A stretch of 64,000 nt of DNA from an uncultured Bacteroidales bacterium (GTDB lineage Bacteria; Bacteroidota; Bacteroidia; Bacteroidales; FEN-979): positions 62,001 to 126,000 of the forward strand of contig CAISRB010000033.1 in assembly GCA_903887775.1 (NCBI GenBank). Reading direction: 5' to 3'. The notes beneath the pieces were generated by a model that saw only the letters and a list, made by a program, of their open reading frames with translations, was not told the DNA's origin and did not search any database. A program made the position numbers and the translations under genes. Position 1 is the stretch's first letter. The number at the start of each line of letters is the position of its first letter. Positions 1 through 9,217 of the stretch are shown here, piece by piece.

Positions 1-315
1 AATGAAGTTGAACCAGTTCTCATGCCATCCATCCCCGTATGAATTCCAGAAATATGAAAAAGTGACTTCGGCACCCAGTGTAATAACGCCGGGGCCGGCT
101 TTCCACATCCCTTTCTCAAACGAAAATTTAGCCGCAGGGCCGAATCCGTTTCCGTTGCCGAAGAAGGGAGTCCCGGCTCCAAACCCGGCATTCAGAAGCC
201 ATGTATCTTCCTTCATAGGATCCATTGGGCCATTCTGCGCTTTAACGGAAGGGACAACAATGAATAAAACAAGCAGAATGAATAGTGTTTTTGAAATGAT
301 ATTTTTAGTGTTCAT
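1..315 (-). CDS. Outer-membrane beta-barrel protein, N-terminal part (runs off the window)
   Basis: The minus strand is open from the ATG at 315 to the window edge (105 codons). It begins with a classic signal peptide: MNTK, a hydrophobic stretch at about residues 6-23, and cleavage near VKAQ at about 24-27. The mature part is rich in Gly, Phe and Trp in the alternating pattern of an outer-membrane barrel (for example LLNAGFGAGTPFFGNGNGFG). Such small barrels are common in Bacteroidota, but the family cannot be fixed from this fragment. A 13-bp inverted repeat GATTTGTCAAATC lies upstream at 337-349. The plus-strand frame over the same DNA is also open but has no signal peptide or family resemblance. 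Confidence 0.7.
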   Translation of the reverse strand, partial: MNTKNIISKTLFILLVLFIVVPSVKAQNGPMDPMKEDTWLLNAGFGAGTPFFGNGNGFGPAAKFSFEKGMWKAGPGVITLGAEVTFSYFWNSYGDGWHENWFNFI

Positions 316-386
316 GAGAATGAAGCTTTACGTTTAGATTTGTCAAATCAAAAACGAAAGGAAGAAGCAAAAAGTATATGGAAATT

Positions 387-1331
387 TTAATGCCTTAATA
401 AAGCAAGCTGGGAGAACAGCTCGATCTCCCTGGGACTGAGGTTCTGGGGTATCTCAATAATAATTTTAAGATAGAGGTCGCCGAATTCATTTTTCTTCCT
501 GTATACCGGCATACCGAGGCCTTTCATCCGAAGGACCTTCCCGTTCTGGGTTTCTTTCGGAATTCTCATCGTAACGCTGCCTTTCGGCGGATGAACGCTC
601 ACCTCACCTCCAAGAACTGCCACATACAAAGGAACAAGGATGTCGCAATAGAGGTCATGCCCTCTTATTTCGAATACAGGATCAGTCAGGATTCTGACAT
701 GCATATACAGGTCGCCTGGTTCACCACCCCTCCGGCCCTGGGTGCCTTTACCTTTAACTCTCAGGATTTGTCCGTCATAGACACCCGGTGGAATAGTTAC
801 ACTGATCTGCTCATCCTGAAGGGTGATCATCCGCTTTGACCCCATGTACGCGCCTTCAAGGGACACTTCAAGAGTGGCTTCATGATCCTGGCCTTTAGAA
901 GGTCTTCCCCCCGATCGTCCCCTTCCCTGGCTTCCTTGTCCTCCTCCAAAATCAGGTCCATAGCCTCCCCCGAAAAACGAATTGAAGAAATCTGAAAAAT
1001 CCGATCCTTCGAAGTCTTCGGCACTATAAGTACGGGAATAGTTCTTCCCACCTCCCTGTCTTGCCCACTGGCTGAAATCGGCTCCGCCTCCTGAAGCCTG
1101 TTCGTATTGTTTCCAGTTCGATCCGAGGGTGTCGTACTTTTTCCTTTTCTCAGGGTCTTTAAGCACTTCATAGGCTTCACCCATCGCTTTGAATTTTTCC
1201 TCGGCCTGTTTATTCCCCGGATTTTTATCCGGATGGTATTTTACTGCCAGTTTGCGGTACGCTTTTTTGATCTCATCTGCACTGGCTGTTTTTGAAATGC
1301 CCAGAAGGCTGTAATAATCTTTGAAATCCAT
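387..1331 (-). CDS. cbpA: CbpA-type J-domain co-chaperone
   Basis: This is a J-domain protein of about 314 residues that stimulates the ATPase of DnaK. Residues 4-65 form the J domain with the HPD triad at 33-35. A Gly/Phe-rich linker follows (about 75-150) and then two C-terminal substrate-binding beta domains (about 155-310). The Cys-rich zinc domain of true DnaJ is absent, which places it with CbpA. I take the ATG at 1331; an in-frame TTG at 1340 adds three residues. It starts 10 bases after the stop of the KimA-like gene on the same strand, so the two may be co-transcribed. A DnaK is encoded at 29661, far from this gene. Confidence 0.9.
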   Translation of the reverse strand: MDFKDYYSLLGISKTASADEIKKAYRKLAVKYHPDKNPGNKQAEEKFKAMGEAYEVLKDPEKRKKYDTLGSNWKQYEQASGGGADFSQWARQGGGKNYSRTYSAEDFEGSDFSDFFNSFFGGGYGPDFGGGQGSQGRGRSGGRPSKGQDHEATLEVSLEGAYMGSKRMITLQDEQISVTIPPGVYDGQILRVKGKGTQGRRGGEPGDLYMHVRILTDPVFEIRGHDLYCDILVPLYVAVLGGEVSVHPPKGSVTMRIPKETQNGKVLRMKGLGMPVYRKKNEFGDLYLKIIIEIPQNLSPREIELFSQLALLRH

Positions 1332-1341
1332 AGTTTGCAAA

Positions 1342-3345
1342 TTAGTCTGTCGGGGTTAATTTGATAGGGATCATTACCAGGACGAATCCTTTATGTGCAA
1401 GGCGGTTCTGAAGGGTGAGCTGGGTCTGGCTGTGAAGCATGCGGGTTAGGGAAGTGGGACTTGCAAAGATCGCATTTCCGATGAAAAATATGACCTTATT
1501 ATATTGACTGACGACTTTTTTCGAAAGCTCCTTCACCTCATCAGCAATATCAGTCCCAACCGAATAATAAGAGTCGGCAAAACATCCGTATGCCCTCGCA
1601 AGGTCTTCATATTTTCTCAGGTTGTATTTCACATTTTCCTCAAGGTTTAGCAGTTCGGCCTCACCCTTGAAACTACCGGCATCGACCATCCCCACCGATA
1701 TAAAGATAAAGTTTTTATACTTTTCAAAATCCTCCCGTATCTTTAAAAATGTATGAATGCCAACTCCGTTAAAATCCTGGACGCAGATACAGGCTGTCTT
1801 GGTTTCAGGATTAAAATCCGGAGCATCCCTTTTGGAGCGTTCATATCCCAGCATGGCCCCTTCGACCTGCCTGAACATTTTAAGGTCGAGTTTGCTGATC
1901 ATCATGGCGGCTTTATCATAATGACGGCGCACCATCATGACGAAATAAACAAGGCTTGATGTTATCAGTATTGTCAGCCAGCCGCCCTCACCGAATTTGA
2001 TAAATACCACGGTGAACAGGATGCTCATCGTTAGCAGAAAGCCAAGACCGTTGATCAGGAGTTTCGGGATCCAGGATTGTTCCCTGGTTTTTACCTGCCA
2101 CCAATGCCTCACCATTCCTGCCTGGGACAGGGAAAAAGTCACAAATACATTGATACTGTATAAAACGATCAGGGTGGTGACATCACCCCCGGTTATCAGA
2201 AGGATAAAGGAAGCGGAAACAGCCATCAGGATCAGTCCGTTCTGGGTCACCAGGCGGTCGGAGAGCACAGAGAACCTTCTGGGGAACCAGTTGTCCTGGG
2301 CCATGTTGGAAATAACTCTCGGGCCGTCCAGGAACCCGGTTTGAGCACCAACGAAAAGCAGAGCCGCTTCAGAAAGCAGGGTAATAACTACAAAAGGCCG
2401 GCCAATCCAATTGTGCCAGCCAGCCGTCATGGCTTCAAGAAGGTTGGCGTTCATCGTTTTGCCAGGGACATGCTTCAGGTGAAATAAAGAATACGCGGCA
2501 AGTAAGCCGAGAACAGTGATTCCCAGGGAAAAAGCCATCAGCCGCATCGTGGCAATCCCGGTCTTGACCCTTGGTTCCTTCAGGATCACCATTGAGTTGG
2601 AAACAGCTTCAATACCGGTATAGGTACCAGCCCCCATGCTGTATGCCCTCGCAAGAATGATAAGGACTGCGAAAGTTCCGATATTACTGCTTGCCTGGTG
2701 AAACTGCCGGGTTGCATCCGGGACAAGGTTTACAAAATCCCTCGTATGAAATATAATGGGATAAACGATGGTAAATGCATGGGTCAGCAGGAAAATTATA
2801 AAAATCGGCATCAGGGAGAATACTGATTCCTTGATCCCCCTGAGGTTCACCAACAGGAGGAGGAGGATAAAGAATACAGTTACAGTCAGTTTATAATGCT
2901 GGTAAGCCGCAGGGAAATTGCTGAAAATAGCATCCACCCCGCTGGCGACGCTGATGGCAATAGTCAGCACATAATCAACGATCAGTGCGCAGCCCGAGAT
3001 CATTCCAAGCTTTGGATTCAGCAGCTTTGTCGCCACCTTATAACCCCCACCCCCCGATGGAAAAAGCTTGATGATCTGGGAGTAACTGCTGCTGATAATC
3101 GAAATGGTAAGGACAACAGCAAGGGCGATAAAGATGGTCATTCCATGGTATTGCCCCAGTGCGCGGTAGGACTCTTCAGGGCCGTAACAGGAAGAAGATA
3201 AACCATCGGAACCCAGTCCTACCCAGGCCAGGATCGCGACGAGAGTGACTTTTTCAAAAATGTTCTCATCCTTCAGATCCCTTGCTTTCCCAACGAAGGC
3301 CTTGCGAACTCTTTCGGTAGTACTTAACCTTTCTCGCGGTTTCAT
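1342..3345 (-). CDS. KimA-like potassium transporter (APC superfamily), copy 1
   Basis: A 667-residue membrane protein with about 12 transmembrane helices (residues 35-470) and a C-terminal cytoplasmic domain of about 190 residues. The motifs match Bacillus subtilis KimA (YdaO), a high-affinity K+/H+ symporter: [10 protein letters not shown] (46-55), FPSGGGGY (95-102) and [10 protein letters not shown] (123-132). From memory of the KimA structure, the Asp, Tyr, Asp and Ser that line its ion site align with D47, Y54, D124 and S132 here. The C-terminal end ([18 protein letters not shown]) also resembles that of KimA. The nearest neighbour upstream is a close paralog of the same length. Potassium as substrate is inferred from the family; an amino-acid permease is the alternative. 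Confidence 0.8.
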   Translation of the reverse strand: MKPRERLSTTERVRKAFVGKARDLKDENIFEKVTLVAILAWVGLGSDGLSSSCYGPEESYRALGQYHGMTIFIALAVVLTISIISSSYSQIIKLFPSGGGGYKVATKLLNPKLGMISGCALIVDYVLTIAISVASGVDAIFSNFPAAYQHYKLTVTVFFILLLLLVNLRGIKESVFSLMPIFIIFLLTHAFTIVYPIIFHTRDFVNLVPDATRQFHQASSNIGTFAVLIILARAYSMGAGTYTGIEAVSNSMVILKEPRVKTGIATMRLMAFSLGITVLGLLAAYSLFHLKHVPGKTMNANLLEAMTAGWHNWIGRPFVVITLLSEAALLFVGAQTGFLDGPRVISNMAQDNWFPRRFSVLSDRLVTQNGLILMAVSASFILLITGGDVTTLIVLYSINVFVTFSLSQAGMVRHWWQVKTREQSWIPKLLINGLGFLLTMSILFTVVFIKFGEGGWLTILITSSLVYFVMMVRRHYDKAAMMISKLDLKMFRQVEGAMLGYERSKRDAPDFNPETKTACICVQDFNGVGIHTFLKIREDFEKYKNFIFISVGMVDAGSFKGEAELLNLEENVKYNLRKYEDLARAYGCFADSYYSVGTDIADEVKELSKKVVSQYNKVIFFIGNAIFASPTSLTRMLHSQTQLTLQNRLAHKGFVLVMIPIKLTPTD

Positions 3346-3364
3346 GGTAAATGAAATTGACCGG

Positions 3365-3372
3365 CAAAAGTA
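3365..3372 (-). promoter_or_regulatory. -7 element (TACTTTTG) of KimA-like copy 1
   Basis: The minus strand reads TACTTTTG, matching the Bacteroidota -7 consensus TAnnTTTG, about 20 bases before the ATG at 3345. The flanking bases (GTACTTTTGCCGGTCAAT) closely resemble the promoter of copy 2, so the duplication appears to have included the promoter. I see no clear -33 TTTG at the usual distance. Confidence 0.5.
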
Positions 3373-3389
3373 CTATGTTTAAACATAGT
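3372..3389. promoter_or_regulatory. Perfect 18-bp palindrome, possible operator
   Basis: ACTATGTTTAAACATAGT is a perfect palindrome with no central spacer. It abuts the upstream edge of the -7 box of KimA-like copy 1 and is absent from the otherwise similar promoter of copy 2. The position suits a dimeric repressor or activator. It is not followed by a T run on either strand, which argues against a terminator. Confidence 0.4.
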
Positions 3390-3395
3390 TTGAAC

Positions 3396-5399
3396 CTATT
3401 CAGTCTGAGTGAGCTTAACAGGTATGAGAACCATCATGAATCCTTTATGTGCAAGACGGTTCTGGAGGGTGATCTGGGTCTGGTTATGAAGCATCCGGGT
3501 AAGGGATGAAGGCCGGGCAAAAATGGCATTGCCTACAAAGAAAATCACCCGGTGATATTTATGCACTACTTTTTTCGATAATTCCTTTACTTCATCAGCC
3601 ACGTCTGTACCCAGCGCATAGTAGCTGTCGGCGAAACAGCCATAGGCCCGGGCAAGATCTTCATACTTTTTGAGGGTGTAGATCACGTTGTCTTCAAGGT
3701 TCTGAAGCTCCTCTTCACCTTTGAAGTTTCCTGTATCCACCATTCCAACTGAAATGAATATAAAGTTTTTATAATTTTCGAAATCCTCACGTATTTTCAG
3801 GAAGGTATTGATGCCTATTCCATTGAAATCTGTTACGCAGATACAGGCAGTATGTGATTCCTGGTCAAATTCAGGATAGGTCCTGTTTGCTTTTTCCCAG
3901 CTCGCCATAGCTCCTTCAGTCTGACGGAACATTTTATGGTCGAGCCGGCTCAAAAGCTTGGCTGCCCTGTCGTAATGACTTCTTACCCTGACGACAAATA
4001 AGATAAGGCTGGATGTTATAAGAACCGTAAGCCATCCTCCTTCAGTGAATTTCACAAAAAGCACGGTGCACAATATGCTTACTGTCAGTATGAGGCCCAG
4101 GCCATTGATTAGCAGTTTCGGGATCCAGTGCCCTTCTTTTTTCTTTACCTGCCACCAGTGCCTGACCATACCTGCCTGGGAAAGGGTAAAGGTGATAAAC
4201 ACATTGATACTATACAATACGACCAAGGTGGTCACTTTGCCGCCTGTTACCAGTAGAACGAATGAAGCGGCGACTGCCATGAGAATAAGGCCGTTCTGGG
4301 TAACCAAACGGTCGGAAAGGACTGAGAAACGCCTTGGAAACCAGCTGTCCTGGGCCATGTTAGAGATCACCCTCGGGCCCCCGAGGAAGCCGGTCTGAGC
4401 TCCTACAAACAGCAGGGCTGCTTCAGAAAGCAGGGTAATAATAACAAAGGTCTGGCCAACCCACCTGTTCCATCCTGCCGTCATAGCTTCAAGCAGGTTG
4501 GCATTCATGGTCTTACCCGGGATATGATGCAGGTGAAAGAGAGAGTATGCTGCCATTAATCCGAGTACCGTGATCCCCAGTGAGAATGCCATCAGGCGCA
4601 TGGTCCGGATCCCTGTTTTAACCCTGGGCTCCTTTAGTATGGCCATCGAATTGGAAACAGCTTCGATACCGGTATACGTACCGGCACCCATACTGTACGC
4701 CCTTGCAAGGATAAGAAGAACGGCAAAGGTTCCCATCTGGCTGCTTGCCTGGCGGAACTCCCTGCCGGCTTCAGGTACAAGATTTACGAAATCTCTCGTA
4801 TGAAAAAATATAGGATAAATGATGGCAAAGGCATGGGTAAGCAGGAAAATGATAAAGATCGGCATGAGTGACATCACCGATTCCTTCACACCCCTCAGGT
4901 TAAGCAATAAGAGTATCAGGATGATACCCAGGGTTGTCCATAACTTGTAAACCTGAAACGATGCCGGGAAGTTGCTGAATATGGCATCCACGCCGCTGGC
5001 CACGCTGATGGATATCGTAAGGATGTAGTCCACGATAAGTGAGCAACCCGATATCATCCCGATGCGGGGCGACAACAATTTCGCAGCAACCTGGTAGCCA
5101 CCGCCTCCCGAAGGGAACAATTTGATGATCTGGGAATAACTGCTGCTGATGATCGCAATTGTGAGAACCACGGCAAGAGCGATAAAGATGGTCATCCCGT
5201 GATAATTGCCCAGGGCACGGTAAGCTTCTTCAGGACCGTAGCAGGATGATGACAGTCCGTCGGAACCCAGGCCTATCCAGGCCATTAAAGCAACCAGCGT
5301 GACTTTTTCAAAGATGTTCTCATCCTTGAGATCCCGTGCGCCTCCAACGAAAACTTTCCTGATCCTTTCTGTCGTGCTAAGCCGTTCTCTCGGTTTCAT
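3396..5399 (-). CDS. KimA-like potassium transporter (APC superfamily), copy 2
   Basis: A 667-residue paralog of the downstream gene with the same length and no obvious gaps over the whole protein. It keeps D47, Y54, D124 and S132, the glycine loop FPSGGGGY, about 12 transmembrane helices and the cytoplasmic tail ending RLAHKGFMMVLIPVKL. The differences from copy 1 are mostly conservative, pointing to an old tandem duplication with both copies under selection. It has its own promoter (5419-5448) and lies 50 bp upstream of copy 1. As for copy 1, K+ transport is inferred from the KimA family. Confidence 0.8.
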   Translation of the reverse strand: MKPRERLSTTERIRKVFVGGARDLKDENIFEKVTLVALMAWIGLGSDGLSSSCYGPEEAYRALGNYHGMTIFIALAVVLTIAIISSSYSQIIKLFPSGGGGYQVAAKLLSPRIGMISGCSLIVDYILTISISVASGVDAIFSNFPASFQVYKLWTTLGIILILLLLNLRGVKESVMSLMPIFIIFLLTHAFAIIYPIFFHTRDFVNLVPEAGREFRQASSQMGTFAVLLILARAYSMGAGTYTGIEAVSNSMAILKEPRVKTGIRTMRLMAFSLGITVLGLMAAYSLFHLHHIPGKTMNANLLEAMTAGWNRWVGQTFVIITLLSEAALLFVGAQTGFLGGPRVISNMAQDSWFPRRFSVLSDRLVTQNGLILMAVAASFVLLVTGGKVTTLVVLYSINVFITFTLSQAGMVRHWWQVKKKEGHWIPKLLINGLGLILTVSILCTVLFVKFTEGGWLTVLITSSLILFVVRVRSHYDRAAKLLSRLDHKMFRQTEGAMASWEKANRTYPEFDQESHTACICVTDFNGIGINTFLKIREDFENYKNFIFISVGMVDTGNFKGEEELQNLEDNVIYTLKKYEDLARAYGCFADSYYALGTDVADEVKELSKKVVHKYHRVIFFVGNAIFARPSSLTRMLHNQTQITLQNRLAHKGFMMVLIPVKLTQTE

Positions 5400-5418
5400 C
5401 AGAAATAATATTGACGGG

Positions 5419-5448
5419 CAAAAGTAATACGTTTATTCAAATAACAAA
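5419..5448 (-). promoter_or_regulatory. Promoter of KimA-like copy 2
   Basis: On the minus strand there is TTTG (5445-5448), an 18-base spacer, then TACTTTTG (5419-5426). This fits the Bacteroidota primary-sigma pattern TTTG/TAnnTTTG. The ATG at 5399 would give a leader of about 15 bases. Confidence 0.6.
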
Positions 5449-5463
5449 CATTTTCAAACCGGC

Positions 5464-5925
5464 CTAATATCCGAAAGCCCGGCCTTCCATTTTATCAATC
5501 ACTATCCTCCATACACTTACTTCCCGGACAGATGGAGGATTAAATTTAAATATCTTGTCGCTGTACTGGGCCATGATGATATTAAGAGCGGCAATCTTTT
5601 CGTCGGGGCCGGTAATGAATTCGGCTTTGCCGTAAACCAGTACCGACCTGTATTTCATACTCCAGGAGCATGCCACCCCTTCATTCTGGTAACGAAGCAG
5701 GTGGTCGGTGCTGAAATTAATGCATACCGACGGCTTTTTTCTGAGGATGCTGATCTTTTTTCCGTGCTGTGCCCCGTGCATATAGATAACTCCCTCACTG
5801 ATCCCGAAATTCATGGGGATCGTATAAGGTAAACCTTCTTCATCAACCATGGCGAGATGGCATACCTGGCATCTCCTGATGATGTCAAGAAGTTCTGTTT
5901 CACTGGTAATATCGTGACGGCGCAT
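5464..5925 (-). CDS. Pyridoxamine 5'-phosphate oxidase-like flavin protein (Nim-type)
   Basis: A 153-residue protein of the FMN-binding split-barrel fold. The N-terminal pattern (CQVCHLAMVDEEGLPYTIPM, about 20-39, then YMHGAQHGKKISILRKKPSVC) is typical of the NimA/PNPOx-like branch. These proteins bind FMN or related cofactors; some reduce nitroimidazoles, but most have no known substrate. It is the last gene of a minus-strand run, 12 bp after radA, with the KimA-like promoter following it. The specific activity cannot be read from the sequence. Confidence 0.75.
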   Translation of the reverse strand: MRRHDITSETELLDIIRRCQVCHLAMVDEEGLPYTIPMNFGISEGVIYMHGAQHGKKISILRKKPSVCINFSTDHLLRYQNEGVACSWSMKYRSVLVYGKAEFITGPDEKIAALNIIMAQYSDKIFKFNPPSVREVSVWRIVIDKMEGRAFGY

Positions 5926-5937
5926 CGAGGTTCAGGT

Positions 5938-7302
5938 TTATCGGAACAACGCTTTGTATACTTCCTGTACTTTGCTCACCGGGATAAGCTCAATGGAATG
6001 CCTGCTTTGGTCAAGAGAACGGGAGTTGTACCTCGAAATAAAGATACGGTCAAATCCAAGTTTTTCCGCTTCAGAGATCCTTTGTTCGATCCGGTTCACC
6101 GGACGTATCTCTCCGCTTAATCCTACTTCAGCGGCAAAACAGGTTTTTGTGCTGATCGGTTCGTCCTGGTTTGACGAAAGAATCGCTGTAACGATTGCAA
6201 GGTCAATAGCAGGGTCTTCCACATCGAGACCACCGGCTATGTTAAGGAATACATCTTTATGCCCAAGCCTGAACCCGCTGCGTTTTTCAAGAACGGCTAA
6301 AAGCATATTCAGGCGGCGGACGTTAAAACCGGTCGTAGACCTCTGGGGAGTGCCGTATACTGCCGTAGAAACAAGGGCCTGGGTTTCGATAAGCATAGGC
6401 CGCAATCCTTCAACCATTGCTGCAATAGCTATCCCGCTCACTTCTTCATCATGCTGGCTCAGAAGTATTTCTGAAGGGTTCGAAACTTCCCTCATGCCTG
6501 AATCATGCATTTCATAAATCCCCAGTTCCGAGGTTGATCCGAAACGGTTCTTAAGGGACCTGAGGATACGATAGCCGTAATTTCTGTCGCCTTCAAACTG
6601 AAGAACGGTATCGACCATATGTTCGAGGATCTTCGGTCCGGCAAGGCTGCCGTCCTTCGTGATATGGCCGATCAGGAAAACCGGAACATTACTGATCTTC
6701 GCATATTTCTGCATTTCACCGGCACATTCCTTGATCTGGCTGATACTCCCGGCCGATGACTCAATGATATCCGTTTGCAGGGTCTGGATTGAGTCAATGA
6801 TCACAATCCCCGGCTGAACCTGCTCAAGATGCTGGAATACTGCCTGGGTGTTGGTCTCAGTAAGGATGAAACAGTTCTCGTTTTCAATGCCGAGCCGTTC
6901 GGCCCTCATTCTGAGCTGCTGTTCACTTTCTTCGCCGCTGATATAAAGTATTTTCAGGCCTGTGCATTTCAAGGCCACCTGTAACATGAGGGTGGATTTC
7001 CCGATCCCGGGTTCCCCGCCGATCAGGACGAGAGAACCCGGCACCAAACCTCCTCCAAGTACACGGTTCAGCTCCGAATCCTTTGTGTTGATGCGCTGCT
7101 CATGTTCAAAACTGACATCTGAGATTAACCTTGGACCAGGCCTCTGGCTGCCGGATCTTAAAACGCCTGTTCGTTTTTCTTCCCTCTGGATTACTTCTTC
7201 CACGAGGGTGTTCCATTCCCCGCAGGCCGGGCATTTCCCCATCCATTTACTTTGCTGGGCTCCGCAGCTTGTGCAGAAAAATGCAGTCTTGACTTTCGCC
7301 AT
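5938..7302 (-). CDS. radA: DNA repair protein RadA
   Basis: A 454-residue branch-migration ATPase acting in recombination. It has an N-terminal four-Cys zinc finger (C10, C13, C24, C27), a RecA-like core with Walker A GEPGIGKST at 96-104, the RadA signature KNRFGST at 251-257, and a C-terminal Lon-like domain (about 270-454). Length and order are normal for the family. It follows the heptose adenylyltransferase gene by 9 bp and precedes the flavin protein by 12 bp, as part of the same minus-strand run. Confidence 0.96.
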   Translation of the reverse strand: MAKVKTAFFCTSCGAQQSKWMGKCPACGEWNTLVEEVIQREEKRTGVLRSGSQRPGPRLISDVSFEHEQRINTKDSELNRVLGGGLVPGSLVLIGGEPGIGKSTLMLQVALKCTGLKILYISGEESEQQLRMRAERLGIENENCFILTETNTQAVFQHLEQVQPGIVIIDSIQTLQTDIIESSAGSISQIKECAGEMQKYAKISNVPVFLIGHITKDGSLAGPKILEHMVDTVLQFEGDRNYGYRILRSLKNRFGSTSELGIYEMHDSGMREVSNPSEILLSQHDEEVSGIAIAAMVEGLRPMLIETQALVSTAVYGTPQRSTTGFNVRRLNMLLAVLEKRSGFRLGHKDVFLNIAGGLDVEDPAIDLAIVTAILSSNQDEPISTKTCFAAEVGLSGEIRPVNRIEQRISEAEKLGFDRIFISRYNSRSLDQSRHSIELIPVSKVQEVYKALFR

Positions 7303-7311
7303 GGCAGGATC

Positions 7312-7809
7312 TTACAAATGAACCTTATGTGCCTTTTCGATGGTATGGGTCGTGGAATACCCCTTTGTAAGTTCAATAGTGACAACTTCCCCGCCTCCTG
7401 CTTTAACAACATCACTTCCGACGATCTCTTTACCATCGTAGTCCTTGCCTTTGACCAGGACATCAGGTTGTATGAAACGGATGAGCTCGTAGGGTGTATC
7501 TTCTTCGAACATGACTACTGCATCTACGAATACAAGAGCAGCAAGTGCAAAAGCGCGGGCATGATGGCTGTTTACAGGACGGTGAGGACCTTTGATGCGG
7601 TGAACGCTCTCATCAGAGTTCATCCCGACGATCAGAATATCCCCCAATTCCCTGGCTTTGCCAAGAAGCTCGATATGGCCAAGATGAAGGATATCGAAAC
7701 AACCGTTTGTAAAGACGATTTTTTTCTCCTGGAACTTCCAGATGGCAAGCCGACGCTGAAGTTCATCCCAGGTAAAGATCTTCGATTTAACAATTTTAAG
7801 CTTTTCCAT
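7312..7809 (-). CDS. rfaE2: D-glycero-beta-D-manno-heptose 1-phosphate adenylyltransferase
   Basis: A 165-residue nucleotidyltransferase making ADP-heptose for lipopolysaccharide. It shows FTNGCFDILHLGH (33-45) with the HxGH active-site motif at 42-45. It corresponds to the stand-alone second half of HldE; no kinase half is fused. The frame is open back to 7860, but I choose the ATG at 7809 because it begins the conserved domain properly and overlaps the upstream stop by only 14 bp. It sits between a flippase-like membrane protein and radA, with short gaps. Confidence 0.88.
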   Translation of the reverse strand: MEKLKIVKSKIFTWDELQRRLAIWKFQEKKIVFTNGCFDILHLGHIELLGKARELGDILIVGMNSDESVHRIKGPHRPVNSHHARAFALAALVFVDAVVMFEEDTPYELIRFIQPDVLVKGKDYDGKEIVGSDVVKAGGGEVVTIELTKGYSTTHTIEKAHKVHL

Positions 7810-8839
7810 TCTCAGGCCGTTTAATCGATAAAAGTAATAATGAAACTCCTCCGAAAACAAGGATCATCAGCGTTTGTGCTGTCCATGCGATCCAGCCAAG
7901 GGCCAGCCCGGTTGGTTTTGCAATGCCGTAAAGCAAAAGGGTTTCCTGTATAATAGCCGGGTACAAACCGATCCCGCCGGGTGTGATCATGATACCCACG
8001 CTGCCCAGGACCAATGATGACAGGCCTGCACCGAGGCCAAGGCCGCTTGTTTCAGCGAAACAGAAGAAAATAACATAAAGCATGAAAAAATATAACACCC
8101 AGATAACCAACGAATAAAAAATAAAAAGACCGGGTTTTTTAACCTGGCTGAGTGATTTCAGGCCTTCCCAGAAACCGATGATAAGGTTTGTTACCTTATG
8201 ATATGTCTTCGAAGCTTTCACTTTTTTCCTCACGGCATACCACAATCCAACAACCAAAACCAACAAACCCAGAAGAAAAAGAAAAATCATGCGGGAGTAG
8301 TGCAGGTCGCCGAATTTAGCTACCAGCTTTGGATACATGTTCTGATTGAGGTATTCCTTAATAGTATGAAGCTGGGTAAAAAACATCAGCAGAAACAGAA
8401 GGAAAAAAATGAGCATGTCAATCGCCCGTTCGGTCACCACAGTCCCCAGGGCTTTCTGAAAGGGGACCTTTTCGTATTTCGACATGATGCCGCAACGTGT
8501 CACTTCACCCAGCCTTGGAAAAGCCATATTGGCAAAATAACCGACCATTACAGCGTAAAACGTGGTTTTAAGTTTGGGTTTGAAGCCCATGGGTTCAAAG
8601 AACAAGACCCAGCGTGCCGCGCGAATCACATGGCTGAATACGCCAAGTATAATCGCAAGAAGGACCCAGGAATAGTTGGCAGTCTTAAAAGAATGAATGA
8701 TCTCAGCCCGTTCTTCGGCTGTAAGGTCTTTCAATGAGAGCCAGATAATCACTAATCCCAATCCCAGAAAAAAAGAGAATTTCAAAACTGTGATTATCTT
8801 CTTTCCCGGGGAGGAAGCTTCAGGCAGGGTTTGTGTCAT
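7796..8839 (-). CDS. Flippase-like (LPG synthase transmembrane/UPF0104 family) protein
   Basis: A 347-residue integral membrane protein with about eight hydrophobic helices and the family pattern RAARWVLFFEPMG, FANMAFPRLGEVTRCGIM (about 112-129) and ITPGGIGLYPAII near residue 300. It belongs to the lysylphosphatidylglycerol synthase transmembrane or AglD-like group, whose members move or modify lipid-linked molecules; it lacks the soluble LPG synthase domain. Its 3' end overlaps rfaE2 and its start lies 6 bp after panD. The substrate is unknown. Confidence 0.8.
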   Translation of the reverse strand: MTQTLPEASSPGKKIITVLKFSFFLGLGLVIIWLSLKDLTAEERAEIIHSFKTANYSWVLLAIILGVFSHVIRAARWVLFFEPMGFKPKLKTTFYAVMVGYFANMAFPRLGEVTRCGIMSKYEKVPFQKALGTVVTERAIDMLIFFLLFLLMFFTQLHTIKEYLNQNMYPKLVAKFGDLHYSRMIFLFLLGLLVLVVGLWYAVRKKVKASKTYHKVTNLIIGFWEGLKSLSQVKKPGLFIFYSLVIWVLYFFMLYVIFFCFAETSGLGLGAGLSSLVLGSVGIMITPGGIGLYPAIIQETLLLYGIAKPTGLALGWIAWTAQTLMILVFGGVSLLLLSIKRPENGKA

Positions 8840-8845
8840 CGATTA

Positions 8846-9208
8846 TTACTTTTTTCTTGAAGAAAGCTTATTCTTATCGTCAGGAAATGCGATAGAGGGT
8901 TTAAACTTTTTCGCCTGATCAAAGTCCATGTAAGCATAGGACACGACAATTACCTTGTCTCCCTTCAGGAATTTGCGGGCAGCAGCCCCGTTGAGGCAAA
9001 TCACTCCGCTTCCTTTTTTCCCTTTGATGACGTATGTTTCAATACGTTCCCCATTATTGATGTTCAGTACCTGAACTTTCTCAAATTCGATCAGGTTTGC
9101 TTCTTTCATCAGGTTCTCATCAATGGTAATGCTGCCCACGTAGTTGATATTCGCATCGGTGACCGTGGCACGATGAATTTTGGATTTGAGGACTTCAATC
9201 TGCATCAT
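8846..9208 (-). CDS. panD: Aspartate 1-decarboxylase
   Basis: A proenzyme of 120 residues that makes beta-alanine for pantothenate. The self-cleavage site is visible as NYVGS: cleavage between Gly and Ser turns the Ser into the pyruvoyl cofactor. Two ATGs stand in tandem at 9208 and 9205; using the second puts this serine at residue 25, its number in Escherichia coli PanD. The gene follows panC by 9 bp, and the two act in the same pathway. Confidence 0.95.
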   Translation of the reverse strand: MMQIEVLKSKIHRATVTDANINYVGSITIDENLMKEANLIEFEKVQVLNINNGERIETYVIKGKKGSGVICLNGAAARKFLKGDKVIVVSYAYMDFDQAKKFKPSIAFPDDKNKLSSRKK

Positions 9209-9217
9209 GCAGCAAAA

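Noticed and set aside
2-337. Open plus-strand frame of 111 codons at the left edge
   Set aside because: The minus strand over the same DNA encodes a signal peptide and barrel-like sequence; the plus frame is its shadow.
827-1180. Second minus-strand frame inside the J-domain gene
   Set aside because: It is an alternate frame of the Gly/Phe-rich linker and has no family resemblance.
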